This document shows positions 1 through 10,472 of a DNA stretch of 64,000 nt, one piece after another. The notes below the pieces were generated by a model. The model was not told the DNA's origin. It saw only the letters and a list, made by a program, of their open reading frames with translations, and ran no database searches. The position numbers and the translations under genes are program-made. Source of the DNA: Gracilariopsis chorda. Taxonomy: Eukaryota > Rhodophyta > Florideophyceae > Gracilariales > Gracilariaceae. The stretch spans positions 1 through 64,000 of the forward strand of contig NBIV01000026.1 in assembly GCA_003194525.1 (NCBI GenBank), written 5' to 3'. Each line of letters begins with the position of its first letter. Within the stretch, counting starts at the first letter, position 1.

Positions 1-1019
1 AACTCTGTAAGAGGTTCGTCTCGCCTCTGAAGGAGGGGTCACCTGTTGGCCCGAAGCCGTTCAGTATTTACTCCGCTCGTACGCGACAGGAACCGCAATA
101 CAGGAAGCTATCCTGGCCCTACGCGATACTAAGCAACGCCCAAAGGAAACGGAGACCGAATACTCAGTCAGACTGAACAAGGCCTTCACCGATGTGGCAA
201 TGTTTATTCCGCTAGCGAGCGTTGTACAATGTTTATCGACGGATTGGATCCGGCTATTCGCACCCTTGTTGCCCAACGTCGGGAAGACAGGAGGAAAGTT
301 ACCTACTTAGAAATTGGTACAGTACGCGAAGGCGGAAGGAGATGCCCTACGTGCCCGCTCCGGAAGCCGAGTCAGATCTCAGGCCCTACACATGGAGGCC
401 GCCCCGTCATCAGTTTCACTGTTGCCCCAGGAATACTCTCGACGTGAGGTTGACAATGTTTACTTTACTCAGCATGATCTGGTTTCCATACCCACAACGG
501 AGCTCCCGTCCACAACGGAACCTTCGGTGGAACTGGTAGCTTATGCAATCGCCAACGCGTTCGCGGCCCACAAGTTCCGTATGCTAACGGTAATCGTTAC
601 CAGAGACCTGGTTGGGTGGATACGCGCGCGTCAGCGGTGAAGTTTCAGGACAACCGAAATATCGGGAGACATCAGACGTTGATCTGCTACCTTTGTTACG
701 ACCATGGACACACGGCCCCACAGTGTATCATGACTCTGAGGGACATGCCCAAAGTGGTTTTAACTTTGAAGCCCTGACCCCGGAAGAACAGGCATCAGTG
801 CCTGTCACCGCATACTTGCGTGCGAAGACCGAGTTTCCTCGTAAGTTTACACCAGTTCAATCTGAAGCGGTACCCAGCACTGGTTCTTCCTTGGCCACCG
901 CTTCTGCGAATCAAGCCGCTTCGGCGGATGTTTCTGTTTCTCGGCAACCGGCTCCGCAAACCGCTTCATTGCCGCGGAATACTGTTCCCGTGAAAACGGA
1001 TGCCGCTCAGGAAAACTGA
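1..1019 (+). pseudogene. gag remnant of element A
   Basis: Three plus-strand frames must be combined. From about 53 the frame gives a Retrotrans_gag-type helical stretch (repeated leucine/arginine pattern, TKQRPKETETEYSVRLNK), and after a shift near 195 it continues as CTMFIDGLDPAIRTLV. The same stretch occurs in element B at 23150-23440, which confirms the joins. A zinc knuckle CYLCYDHGHTAPQC (pattern CX2CX4HX4C) lies at about 685-726. A Ser/Ala-rich tail ends at the stop at 1017-1019. Gag would form the particle and bind element RNA. The frameshifts make this copy a pseudogene. Confidence 0.85.
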
Positions 1020-1149
1020 GTGGGGAGTCTCTTTTAGAGAGGCGCCTGAGTCGAGGTCATCGGCGCCGAGGCGTCAAAGCCTCGCTCCCCGGTCAAGATC
1101 CTTTCAAGGCAGTTGTTGACCACCACAGACGTGGACTCGGCCCACCTCG

Positions 1150-3500
1150 GTGAGTTACGTCGCCCGTGGATACGGTAAGAATCATCGGTCACCGGATAGA
1201 GTCATGGTTATGGCCAAGCGAAACTACAAAGTTTTCGCTGACTTTGGCCTTTCCGCCCAGTATATGGTGCGTCATCTGTCTATTCTGGATATACAGGTGC
1301 CGGCCCCAATTTCATTGTCGAATCTCTCTTACCGCCTGAAGTGCGTTCTCGTGTTAGACAAGGACCCGTCATGGACGTTGCTGATGCCAATAACAACCCG
1401 TTGAAGACGGCTGGTACGGTTTCTCTGATGATCAGGATTGGTAACTGTTCGATGCAGCTCGAATTCTGTAAGACGCTAGCGGCCCCCGTTATCTTGGGAT
1501 GTGACTTCTGCGATCGTTTCGTAGAGTCAATTCGTCCGCGTGCGCGAGAAGTTGAACTAGAAGATGGTTCCATCATTCCGATAGTTCGTCGTTCATTACG
1601 GCGTGCCTCATCCAAGTTGGTTCCTCTTCCGGCCCCCTCGCAGGATTCGTCACCTCCAAAGGAGTCGCCCAAGCTACGTGTCGCACGACCAATCTCCATA
1701 CCGCCCGAATCACAGGCGTGGGTATCGGTTACTGCCGCTCCAAGAGGATTGCGTGTTGTTCAACCGCTCACCTCGCTGTACGAGAAGTATCAATTGGCCC
1801 TGGCTAACGGTGTCGTTCAGGTTTCAAATGAACACCCCTTTCAGGTCTTGATAGCCAACTTTGGCAAGAAGCCGCAGTATCTGGCGAAGAACCAAGTAGT
1901 TGGTACTGTACTTCCGCATCCAACGGCTTTAATCCCTACAAAGGTGTGCGCAGCCGATGTACTCGGATTAGTTCAAAAACCAGATGATACGCCTCATGCT
2001 AAGGAGGGGGAGGGATCCCACTCTTCTGTGGAGTCGCTCAGCACGAAAGATTCGGAAAAGAAGGCCGTTCCTACGAGTTACGATAAGTTGGACCCTGTGA
2101 AGGAGTTAAAAGATCTGGATCTCGGACATGTACCGGATTCACACCGCGAGAAGTTGCGAAAAATGTTGCGAGAGTTCACCTCAATGTGGGATGGATCCCT
2201 CGGGGAGGTGTCGGCCACGGAACACCGGATTGACTTGTTACCGGACACCAGGCCGATTGCTCAACACCCCTATAGGGCAGGCCCCAAAGCAAGGGAGGAA
2301 GAACAGTTCCATGTGGATAAAATGCTCCGCGAAGGCGTGATAGAACCGGCTCAATCACCGTGGCATCCCCAGTGGTACTGGCTCCGAAACCCGATGGGAC
2401 TTGGCGTTTTTGCATCGACTACCGTCGCCTTCATGCCGCCACTGTGAAAGACGTGTACCCCATACCGCGAATGGACGAGTATATTGACTCTCTCGGTGAG
2501 GCGACTGTCTTCTCCACATTGGATGCGAACTGGGGATACTGGCAAGTACCAGTAAGACCGGAAGACCGTGATAAGACCGCTTTCGTCTGTCATTCAGGTT
2601 TGTACCGCTTTAAGCGTATGCCGTTTGGGTTAACAAACGCTCCCGCTACTTTCCAGCGTGCGTTAGATATCCTCTTGGCCCGCTTCAAATGGCGATCGTG
2701 CCTCGTCTACCTTGACGATATCATAGTCTTCTCCAACAACTTGGATGATCATTTAGAACACGTTCGTGAAATCATGACCACGTTACGTGATGCTGGAGTA
2801 ACCCTCAAGCTGAGGAAGTGCGAATTCTTTACCGAATCGGTTAAGTACCTGGGCACGTTATTCGCCTGGGCGCTTGCCGATACAGGAAGCTCGGGTCAAA
2901 TCTCTCAAAGAGGCCAAGCACCCGAGAACTCAAACAGAACTCCGCTCCTTTCTAGGGTTATGTAACGTGTATAGACGGTTCATCCCAAGCTTCGCAAAGA
3001 TTGCGGGACCCTTAATGATCTTCTTCGAAAAGGACAACCGCCAAAACTGGGCCCCCTTAACCCTGCACAGGTGGAAGCTTTCAACTCTCTGAAGGAGGCT
3101 GTCACCTCTGCACCGATATTATCGTTGCCTAAGGACGGGTTACCTTATACCGTGGATACGGATGCGAGTGATTACCAAATTGGTTGTGCGTTATTCCAAA
3201 CGACTCCCGATGGGGAACGGAAACCAATCGGTTTTTGGTCCAGAACACTCAACGTCCACGAACGGAACTACTCAGTCCCTGAAAAGGAATGCCTCGCCAT
3301 GGTATGGGCTCTGCAAACACTCAGACCATATCTGATGGGCACACGCTTCACCGTTAATACGGACCACTCCGCTTTGCGTTGGTTAATGTCGTCACGGAAC
3401 CATCGGCCGCTTGATGCGTTGGAGACTGTGCCTCGCTGAGTTCGATTATGAAGTCGCTATAAAAAGGGTTCCCTTAATACACAGGCTGATGCTTTGTCTC
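1150..3500 (+). pseudogene. pol of element A: retropepsin, reverse transcriptase, RNase H
   Basis: Protease: a DTGA active site followed by GPNFI lies at 1288-1317, but two extra bases at 1291-1292 break the frame; ILGCDFCDRF near 1495 is the conserved second half. Reverse transcriptase: IDLLPDTRPIAQHPYR near 2230, FCIDYRR near 2420, the catalytic YLDDIIVFS at 2708-2734 and LRSFLGLCNVYRRF near 2935. RNase H: TDASDYQIGCALF near 3155, NYSVPEKECLAMVWAL near 3268 and NTDHSALRWL near 3357. Frames change near 1290, 2362, 2870, 3060, 3405 and 3470. Each join restores continuous similarity to element B, so these are indels rather than separate genes. In-frame stops are few, suggesting decay mainly by small indels or some consensus errors. 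Confidence 0.93.
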
Positions 3501-4790
3501 GTTTGGGAATGGAGGCGGAAACCCTTTCCGTCGATGACGATGATATCCCTTGTTTCCTTCTTGAAGAGAAGTTACGTTATGATCTGGTTTCAGATGATAT
3601 TGCTGATGATCTGCTCGTCGCTGACGGTGACGAACCGGATACCGGATCCTTCGCACCGATCACTCCCGAAGAGATGATCCGCGAACAGTATGGAGACCCG
3701 TTTTGTACGAAGATACGCGCCCAACTCAATGGAGGTGCTAACATTCCTTTCGGAGTCGACTCACAAGGTACTTGGTAAGGACTGTGTGTTCTTCGTCACA
3801 AATAGTGGTTCCCCATTCCCTCCAGTCGAGAGTATTACATCTCTCGCACTTTTCGAAGTTAGCTGCACACCCTGGTGGAAGGAGGCTATACACGACGTTA
3901 CGTCGGCATTTCTACTGGCCCGCCCTTGCGTTGGATTGCTACGCGATTGTTCGGTCTTGTACCCATTGTGCTCGTGAGCAAGTCAAGCTACGCCGCTATG
4001 CGAAGAAATTGACCCTGTTCCCGGCACGGGCTCCGCTAGAATTTGTCGCCATCGATATACTCGGTGAGTTCCTTCACACTGCACGTGGTAACAAGTTTCT
4101 ACTCGTAATAACGGATAGGTTCTCGAAGCTCGTCCGGACTGTAACGTTGAAGAAGATTACCGCACGATCCGTGGCAGAAGCATTTGTCCGTCGCTGGGTT
4201 CTCGTCTACGGTCCACCGGTTAATCTCTTATCCGATAACGGACCGCAGTTCGCCGCGCGTTTCTTCCAAGATGTTTGTAGAATACTTGAAATCAGAAATC
4301 TGTTTACAACGACATACCATCCCCAAGCAAATGGGCAGGTGGAACGGTTTAACCGAACGTTGTTGTCCGCTTTACGTGCGTATGCAGTTGAGCACCCCGT
4401 ACAGGGGATTTGTACACAGACACCGTGACGTACGCGTACAATACGCAGGTACACAGAGTAACTGGCTTATCACCCTTCGAGCTGGTGCTCTCACGTCCCC
4501 ACCGCCTGTGGCGATTGAGTCGCAGCCAACGCAGGACAAGTACCCGTCAACGGTTGATCATTACCTTCGATGGAAGAGTTGGCTCACACGGATGGTCCCG
4601 GTCGCGAAATCGTCAATGAACGCGAGCGCAACGAGCGTATCAACGAAATTTCGATGCCCGAGTCCGTCGGCCCCTTCCCTCACTGGAAGCAGGACAGTTC
4701 GTCTTCGTCAGGAAGGAATACTACAACCCTGAGAAGGAGAAACGCCACAAACTCTGGCCCATTGCGGATGGCCCCTACAAGGTCATTTCA
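3501..4790 (+). pseudogene. integrase of element A
   Basis: The HHCC zinc-binding module is visible at about 3835-3972: HLSHFSKLAAHPGGRR, then HFYWPALALDCYAIV, then CTHC. The catalytic core has Asp in VAIDILGEF (about 4045), Asp in LLSDNGPQF (about 4225) and Glu in GQVERFNRT (about 4338), i.e. the D,D35E triad spacing of retroviral-type integrases. Frameshifts lie near 3770 (just before HHCC) and about 4400, after which the TYAYNTQVHRVTGLSPFELV block continues in another frame. Integrase would join element cDNA to the chromosome; this copy is broken. Confidence 0.93.
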
Positions 4791-6323
4791 GTGAGCCGAG
4801 ACACAGTTGTACTGGAAGTTGGCGATTCTCATGAACGGTTCAGCCGCGATCGCTTCGTACAAGCCCCTAACCCGCATTCGGAAGTTGTACTGGCTCCCGG
4901 AATCCCGGACGCTCGACTGATGCCCACTGCAGAAGCACGTTCCTCGCACGCGCAATTAGCGTTGCGCGCCCATCGAGAGGTCTCTCGGACATACCGATTC
5001 TGTCGCAGCAATCTTCGGAATCTCCGGTACACGTTCGCTCGCGCTTTACGCCGCGTGTCGAACCACCGTCAGACGTTGTTTTCAGCCCCCGTCGCCGCCC
5101 CGGCTAAGGAGGGGGAGGAGGCCAGTCAATCCCGCTTTTTCAGCGAAGTCTACACCGCCGTCGCGAGCTCCTGTAAACTCTCGTGAGGCACGGCAACCTG
5201 AAGTAGGGACACCGCACGCTACCGCCGCACGCGTGGAACTACCTCAGCAGACTGGAAGGACCGGCCCCGCCGATGGAAAGCCTCGTGAGCACGCTACGCA
5301 GTCACCTCCGTTAAGGGAGCATACTGCCAACCGCACTCGCGAGACGCTGCAAAGAAAAACCGGACACAGACACTGTGCTGTCATCTCCCGTTGGAGGAAT
5401 GAACACAGGAAGCCTGGCTCGGAACCCGGACGCTCCGTTGGCCCCTACTCACCGGCTCCCGTCGAGAAAGTTGTAAGGACCCCGCCGCTGCAGCGCAGAC
5501 TAAGCAAGTCACGGCAGATCCCTGTGTATGGAACCCTGATGTACAGGACGCTTCGACACCCTCGCAAGTGGATGCGCAAGGTCCCACAAATGGGTTATCT
5601 GAAATTGAATCGTCTCTCATTAGAGGAAGTCTCTCTGGTACTGTACCAAGCAGCTCAGATCATCTGAATTCAGCTCACAGTATTGAAAGACTGGTTGCGT
5701 CAACCCCAGCAGGGATGGCCCACACCGCATATGCAGGAGAGCCTGATCGCCACGTGTTGCGAGATGTGCACCACACACCCATTCACGGTGACACAGCTCT
5801 GCAGTACAGGACGACGACAGCCAACCATTTGGATACGCCTCGCCAACCGGCACCCGCCGTGGCACATGAACCGCCTCCCCGTCACCAACCGTTGGAAATG
5901 GGACGAGGAAGCCTTCGCAGACTAGCGGTACGATCTCCCGAATCCGATGGGGTAGTGTCAACCTCAACGAGGAATTCAGTCGACCCTCATCAGGAAATCA
6001 CATGGTCAACGCCGCAAGCGAACGCCACGAACCGTTGGACGGACTCATCACCGGCTTTGCCGTCGGAAACAGCCGTTTTACGGACTGCAACCGGAACCGC
6101 GAAGCGTGACGTTTACTCGAAGGAGTTCATTATCGACCGTATCGTCGGGCACAGTTACAACCCAGAGGGATATATTCAGTACCAGGTGCGCTGGTATGGG
6201 TACCCGCCGTCCCATAACACGGACGAACCGGTAGAGAACTTGCCCCGATCGAAAATCGTGCAGTATCACCACCGTACCAGAACGGGAATACCAGGCACGA
6301 TTGACCGAGCGCTCGTTGGATAA
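4791..6323 (+). pseudogene. pol C-terminal tail and chromodomain of element A
   Basis: Downstream of integrase the reading frame runs through a low-complexity, Pro/Arg/Thr-rich linker (about 4870-6080, with frame changes) into a chromodomain at about 6109-6290: VYSKEFIIDRIVGHSYN, YIQYQVRWYGYPPS, VENLPRSKIVQYHH. The aromatic cage pattern and NLP motif match chromodomains of chromoviruses, which direct integration to marked chromatin. The same domain occurs in element B at 29230-29400. The stop is TAA at 6321-6323. The tail between integrase and chromodomain, about 1.5 kb, is long. Confidence 0.85.
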
Positions 6324-6616
6324 TCCACTGACTTGGTCAGGTGAGCCGTGAGCCCGGTTTTCCGGTGTGAAGATGGATGCCTTGAGAATGCGAGAAGATG
6401 GAAACCTCATGGAAGAGAAGATGAAGCTGGCTCATGAAGAGAAGAAGAAGACCCTGGATAGGAAGAAGCAAGGAAGAAAAAGAAGAAAAAGACACAAGCC
6501 CCACGAGGGAAGTTAAGCGTTTATTCGTTAACACGTAATTGCCCTCGCCTACCACTACCACGACCCCAACTATCAGGGATGGTGGACGCCAACCGTGGGA
6601 ACATCACTTCGCTCCC
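6324..6616. other. purine-rich spacer between convergent ORFs of element A
   Basis: This 293-bp stretch separates the pol stop (6323) from the stop codon of the minus-strand ORF (6617). About 6390-6500 is strongly A/G biased on the plus strand (runs such as GAAGAAGAAGAAAAAGACAC-like sequence). Element B has an equivalent GA-rich tract at 29620-29730 in the same place. It may act in termination of the two convergent transcripts or as an extra plus-strand primer region; neither is shown. Confidence 0.6.
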
Positions 6617-8479
6617 TCAAGAGGATGGACCACCACTCTGATGAGGATGGCCTGGCTGCGCCAGCAGCGCTAGCATGGCCGCCCGCATTTGCGCGATGTC
6701 ACCGGAAGCTCCCGAGGTATCCATTCTTAGTTCGCCAAGGAATTGGGCAATGATGGCCGCACGGTCCTGACCGGTCACACTCACCGATGGCGTGCCACTT
6801 CCAACCGGAGCGGTATGGAAGGGACCACCACCGACGTGAGGAATGGTCCAAGACGGAACCTGACTCGGCCCAGCCGGAGGAGCCACGGAGGGACCCGGAG
6901 TAGAGTACGCCGGCACCCTGAGGCCCTCAGCTGAGGGAAGGCCACCGCCACCGTTTGCGCCCACCCCAGTCGCGGGAGGATCATTGTCCATCATTGGATC
7001 GGCCTCCTCATAGGGTTGGAAGTATCCGTCAGTGACGATGTAGCCCGTCGGATGACCCGGTGGAACAACTCGCTCGCGATCGCTGAGTGCCAATGCCTCC
7101 GGCTCGGAGATGAAGCGACGCTCTACGGGATCGTAGTAGACGTAATCACCCGCCAACGGAGTTCGGCGCCCCGGAGACCGTTCGGCTGGATTGGTACCTT
7201 GATGACGGCGACTCCATTGGATGGGCACACTGTTCCAGTCAACCTGGTCCATCGCGTCTAACAGGGAGATAGCCTCATTATAGTTGCCGGCACCGCCGAG
7301 GACGAGGGAGAGATCCAATGAACGGATGCCACTACGCACTCGCGGAGGGAGATACCACAGTCTGAACTGGTCGTAAACCTCGAAGACGAGATACGCCGCT
7401 GCGCGGGCGACCCACTCAGTGAGGACAACGGACCACCACCCGGAGAACGGATTGCTGCATAGTCGACTACAGATGTAGGTGATGCATGGCGGAAGCTCGA
7501 TGTAGCAACCCCTGCAAGCCTCGTGGGCAGCCCACATCCTCGGTAGGGGAACGTAACGGCCTCGCATGTACTGCGGTCGGATGCGCTCAGCTTCAACGTT
7601 CTGATACGGTATCATGTAACCGAAACGGGATGGGGAACGACGTTCAAAACGGATCATCTGGAGGAAGTTAGACCGCGGATTATGGCGAAGATAACGGAAC
7701 TCAGCACGAAGTATCGGCCTTGCCCAACACAGGTAGTTCTGTTGAACAGATGCCGCTGGACCCCGCTCTGGGATGGACGGAGCCAACGCTGCTAAGCGGT
7801 CCCCATACCTCATTTCACCCTGGGTGCGGTAGAAGGCAATATCAAACTGATATTCTTCTGGGACCGGGAATTCCGATGGAGTCCGATACAACCGCTGATA
7901 CGCGAGCTGAATCATCGCGATACGCGCTTGCGCCCCACTCTCACCACGACGGTGGACCAAGACGTGCGTCGGCACGGCGACCCGGTTACGCCAGTCGAAG
8001 CTGAGAGTCATCCATACGTGGAGATCGCCCGGAAGGAGTCCGCTACCATCAGCATACTGCTCGATGAGATCTTCATTTTGCACCAACGTTGGGTGGAACC
8101 AAGGCGCACCGCTGTAGCGAGAAGGCTGCTCGGCCGGATCAACGGATACCAGCTCGTCGTACGACGGTAGTGCGCTCGCCGCAGGCGACGGAACCGACAT
8201 ACTCGGAGTGGCAGGTGTACCGCCCGAGGCGTTGCTTGGATGACCCGCAGAGGACAGAAGCGGTGCAGTCGGAAGACCGGAAAAGAAACCCGATGGCGGA
8301 AGATTGTTCCCGCCATGCGGGTCGTTGTTGCTGGGATTCATCGCTGAACGCGCGGAAGGTAAAGCAGGTCGTCGCAGGATAGGCGGAGAATTGCTGACGT
8401 CGAGTTGTTCTTGGTGGATATCCACTTGAGTGAAGACCAAACCCGAGCCGGATACGGTACCATCACTTGACGCGGACAT
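6617..8479 (-). CDS. antisense ORF of element A, conserved protein of unknown function
   Basis: An uninterrupted minus-strand ORF facing pol. I choose the ATG at 8479 (620 aa), because element B has an ATG at the equivalent place (31609) and only this start keeps the gene outside the LTR; an upstream in-frame ATG at 8593 would give 658 aa but lies inside the LTR. Residues 1-125 are Ser/Pro/Gly-rich. About 125-500 look globular, with LCWARP (250-255), GYMIPY (287-292), GRYVPLP (307-313), SGWWS and TEWVARA (346-360), EVYDQFR (367-373), QVDWN (412-416) and YVYYDP (446-451). About 500-570 is Gly/Pro-rich, and 572-608 looks helical. No signal peptide, zinc knuckle or catalytic motif is evident. 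I do not recognise the family. Coding status is supported by protein-level conservation in B. Confidence 0.82.
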   Translation of the reverse strand: MSASSDGTVSGSGLVFTQVDIHQEQLDVSNSPPILRRPALPSARSAMNPSNNDPHGGNNLPPSGFFSGLPTAPLLSSAGHPSNASGGTPATPSMSVPSPAASALPSYDELVSVDPAEQPSRYSGAPWFHPTLVQNEDLIEQYADGSGLLPGDLHVWMTLSFDWRNRVAVPTHVLVHRRGESGAQARIAMIQLAYQRLYRTPSEFPVPEEYQFDIAFYRTQGEMRYGDRLAALAPSIPERGPAASVQQNYLCWARPILRAEFRYLRHNPRSNFLQMIRFERRSPSRFGYMIPYQNVEAERIRPQYMRGRYVPLPRMWAAHEACRGCYIELPPCITYICSRLCSNPFSGWWSVVLTEWVARAAAYLVFEVYDQFRLWYLPPRVRSGIRSLDLSLVLGGAGNYNEAISLLDAMDQVDWNSVPIQWSRRHQGTNPAERSPGRRTPLAGDYVYYDPVERRFISEPEALALSDRERVVPPGHPTGYIVTDGYFQPYEEADPMMDNDPPATGVGANGGGGLPSAEGLRVPAYSTPGPSVAPPAGPSQVPSWTIPHVGGGPFHTAPVGSGTPSVSVTGQDRAAIIAQFLGELRMDTSGASGDIAQMRAAMLALLAQPGHPHQSGGPSS

Positions 8480-8536
8480 ACTTACGCACAACGCGCTGTC
8501 GCGGCGAACGCTCACCGAATGTGGTTCTTGCTCCTT

Positions 8537-8549
8537 AAGGAGGAGGAGA
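8537..8549 (+). promoter_or_regulatory. polypurine tract of element A
   Basis: AAGGAGGAGGAGA lies directly before the LTR start TGAAGTGCAACGC. Element B has AAGGAGGGGAAGA in the same position before TGTGGTGCAACGC. This is the expected primer site for plus-strand DNA synthesis and fixes the left LTR border. Confidence 0.85.
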
Positions 8550-9324
8550 TGAAGTGCAACGCTCCTAGCGGTATCAGCACGTCGTGCGCTCATATTCTGC
8601 TCTGGCGATGCTCACCACTTTGCCGTGAAGTATGAGTGTTACACCGGTAATCTGTTTCCGTTGGAAGGGCCCCAATTTGGTTGACAAGTGTAGTACACAG
8701 CATTGCTGGCTTGTGCCACACGTGTGTAGTGTTTTGCACCCCCGTAGGGACATTATTAGTTATTATTAGTTAATTACTACTGTACTGTCAGGGCGCGGAC
8801 CACCACTACTTATGTGTGTGAGCTCCGGCTGCCCGGGTCAAAGTAAACGCAACAAGCGAGTGTCTGGCTCTAACTCAGGTTCCCTGGTGATTGTCCACCT
8901 CCGTCTGGAGAGACGCCATCCTGTGAAGGCCTAGTTACCCACCTCGTGGAGCTCAGCACATTCTTACCACTATTGTGTTTGTTTTTGTGCACGCTTTTAC
9001 AGCGATTGTTATTCTTTGCCCCGTATACAGGTGTTGCTTCACTAGCAACTACCGGTGATTACCGTTGCTGTTTTCGCCACCGCCCCACTCGTGTGGACAC
9101 CGTGCCGCTCTTGCGCGTCGCCCACCACTCGTGTGTCGCTGCATTTTCCGCTTTCCCACTCCGTGGTCTGTCTTTGTCTCTACACCTGTACGCCAGTCGT
9201 GACGGTGGGTCCCGGTCTTACACCCGGCTCCGTGTACTCACCACAGGTGGTTCTGTCGCTGCGCTACCCTGCTGAGGAGGACGTCGAACACCCTCGTGTG
9301 TCTGTCCCATCTTGGGGTATTGCA
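8550..9324 (+). repeat. 3' LTR of element A
   Basis: The LTR starts with TG right after the polypurine tract and ends with GGGGTATTGCA at 9324; element B LTRs start and end with related sequence (TGTGGTGCAACGC ... GGGTTTTGCA). It is 775 bp. The matching 5' LTR lies outside the window, so the length cannot be checked against it. Beyond the two ends it shares little obvious sequence with the B LTR, so A and B are separate families of one lineage. No gene is expected inside; small ORFs here look incidental. Confidence 0.8.
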
Positions 9325-10472
9325 CCACAGGTACAGTATAGAATTAGCTTTCGTTCTCTGCGTTCTTCATAAAAGAGTCGATCCTTAATTCTGCGGAATG
9401 AGCCTTGAAAAGCCCTCATACCCCACTCCGACGCTTGTCTTGCAGAAGTTGCTTGTCTCAACAGAACGACTTCGGCCGCACCATCTGCTCTAGTTTCATC
9501 TTGAGCGGATTTGATGAGAAACGGATAGTCTCCTTTTGAAAAGGCAGAATCTACCACACATCGGCCCCCGTAAGTCCTGTAGCAATCTCCAATTTTTTTG
9601 TATACTCCGCCCCATTCTGCTATTTTTGAGTCATGCATACATCCAGGTGCATTTATTGCGCATGATACGATAGTCCCCGACGGTGCAAAAACAAAGACGT
9701 TACCAATGTAGTGGTCATGACTCCAGCCGTTGTAAAACATTTTTTGAATTACGAAGTCCCCAGACTGCTCTGAGTACAGCTTGAGGCCATCCGCTACAGC
9801 GTATAAATTTTGTAGAGACATGTACCTAGTGGGAAAGGCAGTCTTATACTGTTCCATCTCGTGCTGATCCGGCATCCGTACTTTTGCCCGGCTGTCCCTT
9901 GAATTTACACGAAGTAGAAGCTTTCTCCCGAAGCGAATGAAAATTGAACACACAGACGATGTAATGCCAAAGAGCATGCATAACGTAAACATCGATCCGC
10001 GTGTTCTGTGCCATGCAAGAACCAACCCCAAACACTGAGTCGCGGACATACTTCTCGGCCTCCCCCTTGTGCGATTCGTTAAGGCAATGATTCTGATGAC
10101 TCCATCTTCCGAGTAGGGAGTAAATCTGCGATATAGTGGAGCAAACTGCTGTAGTATAGCAACAAACTTGTAATGGTCAAAGCCGGTCACCGGTATCAAA
10201 GATTGTTCGCAAATTGACTGAAGCAGCACCATAAATGGGGAAAAGGCAGGACTTTGTAAAGCCCGGCGAGTTACTCTGCGGTTTCGACGTCTTCTTCCTG
10301 CAATCGTTAATCGATTTCGTAAGCCGATCCGTGGCATCTGGCGCTGACGGTGCGCCAGCATCGCGAGCAAGAGTGCAGATATAGAAGGCATAGGGACGCT
10401 CGTACTCGGTGTCGTACTCGCACACAATTGTGTGCGAGAGTTGCCGAATTGGTACGGACTTTTCGTGCCCAT
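9325..10472 (-). pseudogene. Harbinger/HARBI1-type DDE transposase, C-terminus cut off by element A
   Basis: The frame opens further upstream, but the first ATG is at 10472. The protein carries a DDE_Tnp_4 (PIF/Harbinger) nuclease: first Asp in AVADGLKLY, second in GCMHDSKIAEWG, a third acidic region VVDSAF, and the likely catalytic Glu in ASEWGMRAFQGSFRRIK. The residues before this, Arg-rich at about 45-75, may bind DNA. The coding frame runs without a break into the LTR of element A at 9324 and stops there at 9264, so the last residues are LTR-derived. The normal C-terminus (usually tens of residues after the Glu helix) should lie left of element A, outside the window. It may be a mobile transposase or a domesticated gene. 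Confidence 0.85.

Larger units (their letters stand above)
1..9324 (+). mobile_element. Ty3/gypsy chromodomain LTR retrotransposon A (5' end outside window)
   Basis: Domain order is gag, CCHC knuckle, retropepsin, RT, RNase H, integrase and chromodomain, all on the plus strand, which defines a Ty3/gypsy (chromovirus-like) element. It continues with a purine-rich spacer, a long minus-strand ORF, a polypurine tract and a 3' LTR ending in TGCA at 9324. Base 1 lies inside gag: it aligns with about 23080 of element B, so the 5' LTR, leader and N-terminal gag lie left of the window. The sense genes have many single-base frameshifts, so this copy is not autonomous. It is inserted into the 3' part of a Harbinger-type transposase gene. 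Confidence 0.93.

Noticed and set aside
1280..1699. 139-codon minus-strand ORF in pol of element A
   Set aside because: Shadow of the protease/RT frame on the other strand; no conservation in B beyond that expected from the sense strand.
8480..8593. Upstream ATG at 8593 as start of the antisense ORF (658 aa)
   Set aside because: It lies inside the LTR, and element B has no equivalent; the ATG at 8479 has a counterpart in B.
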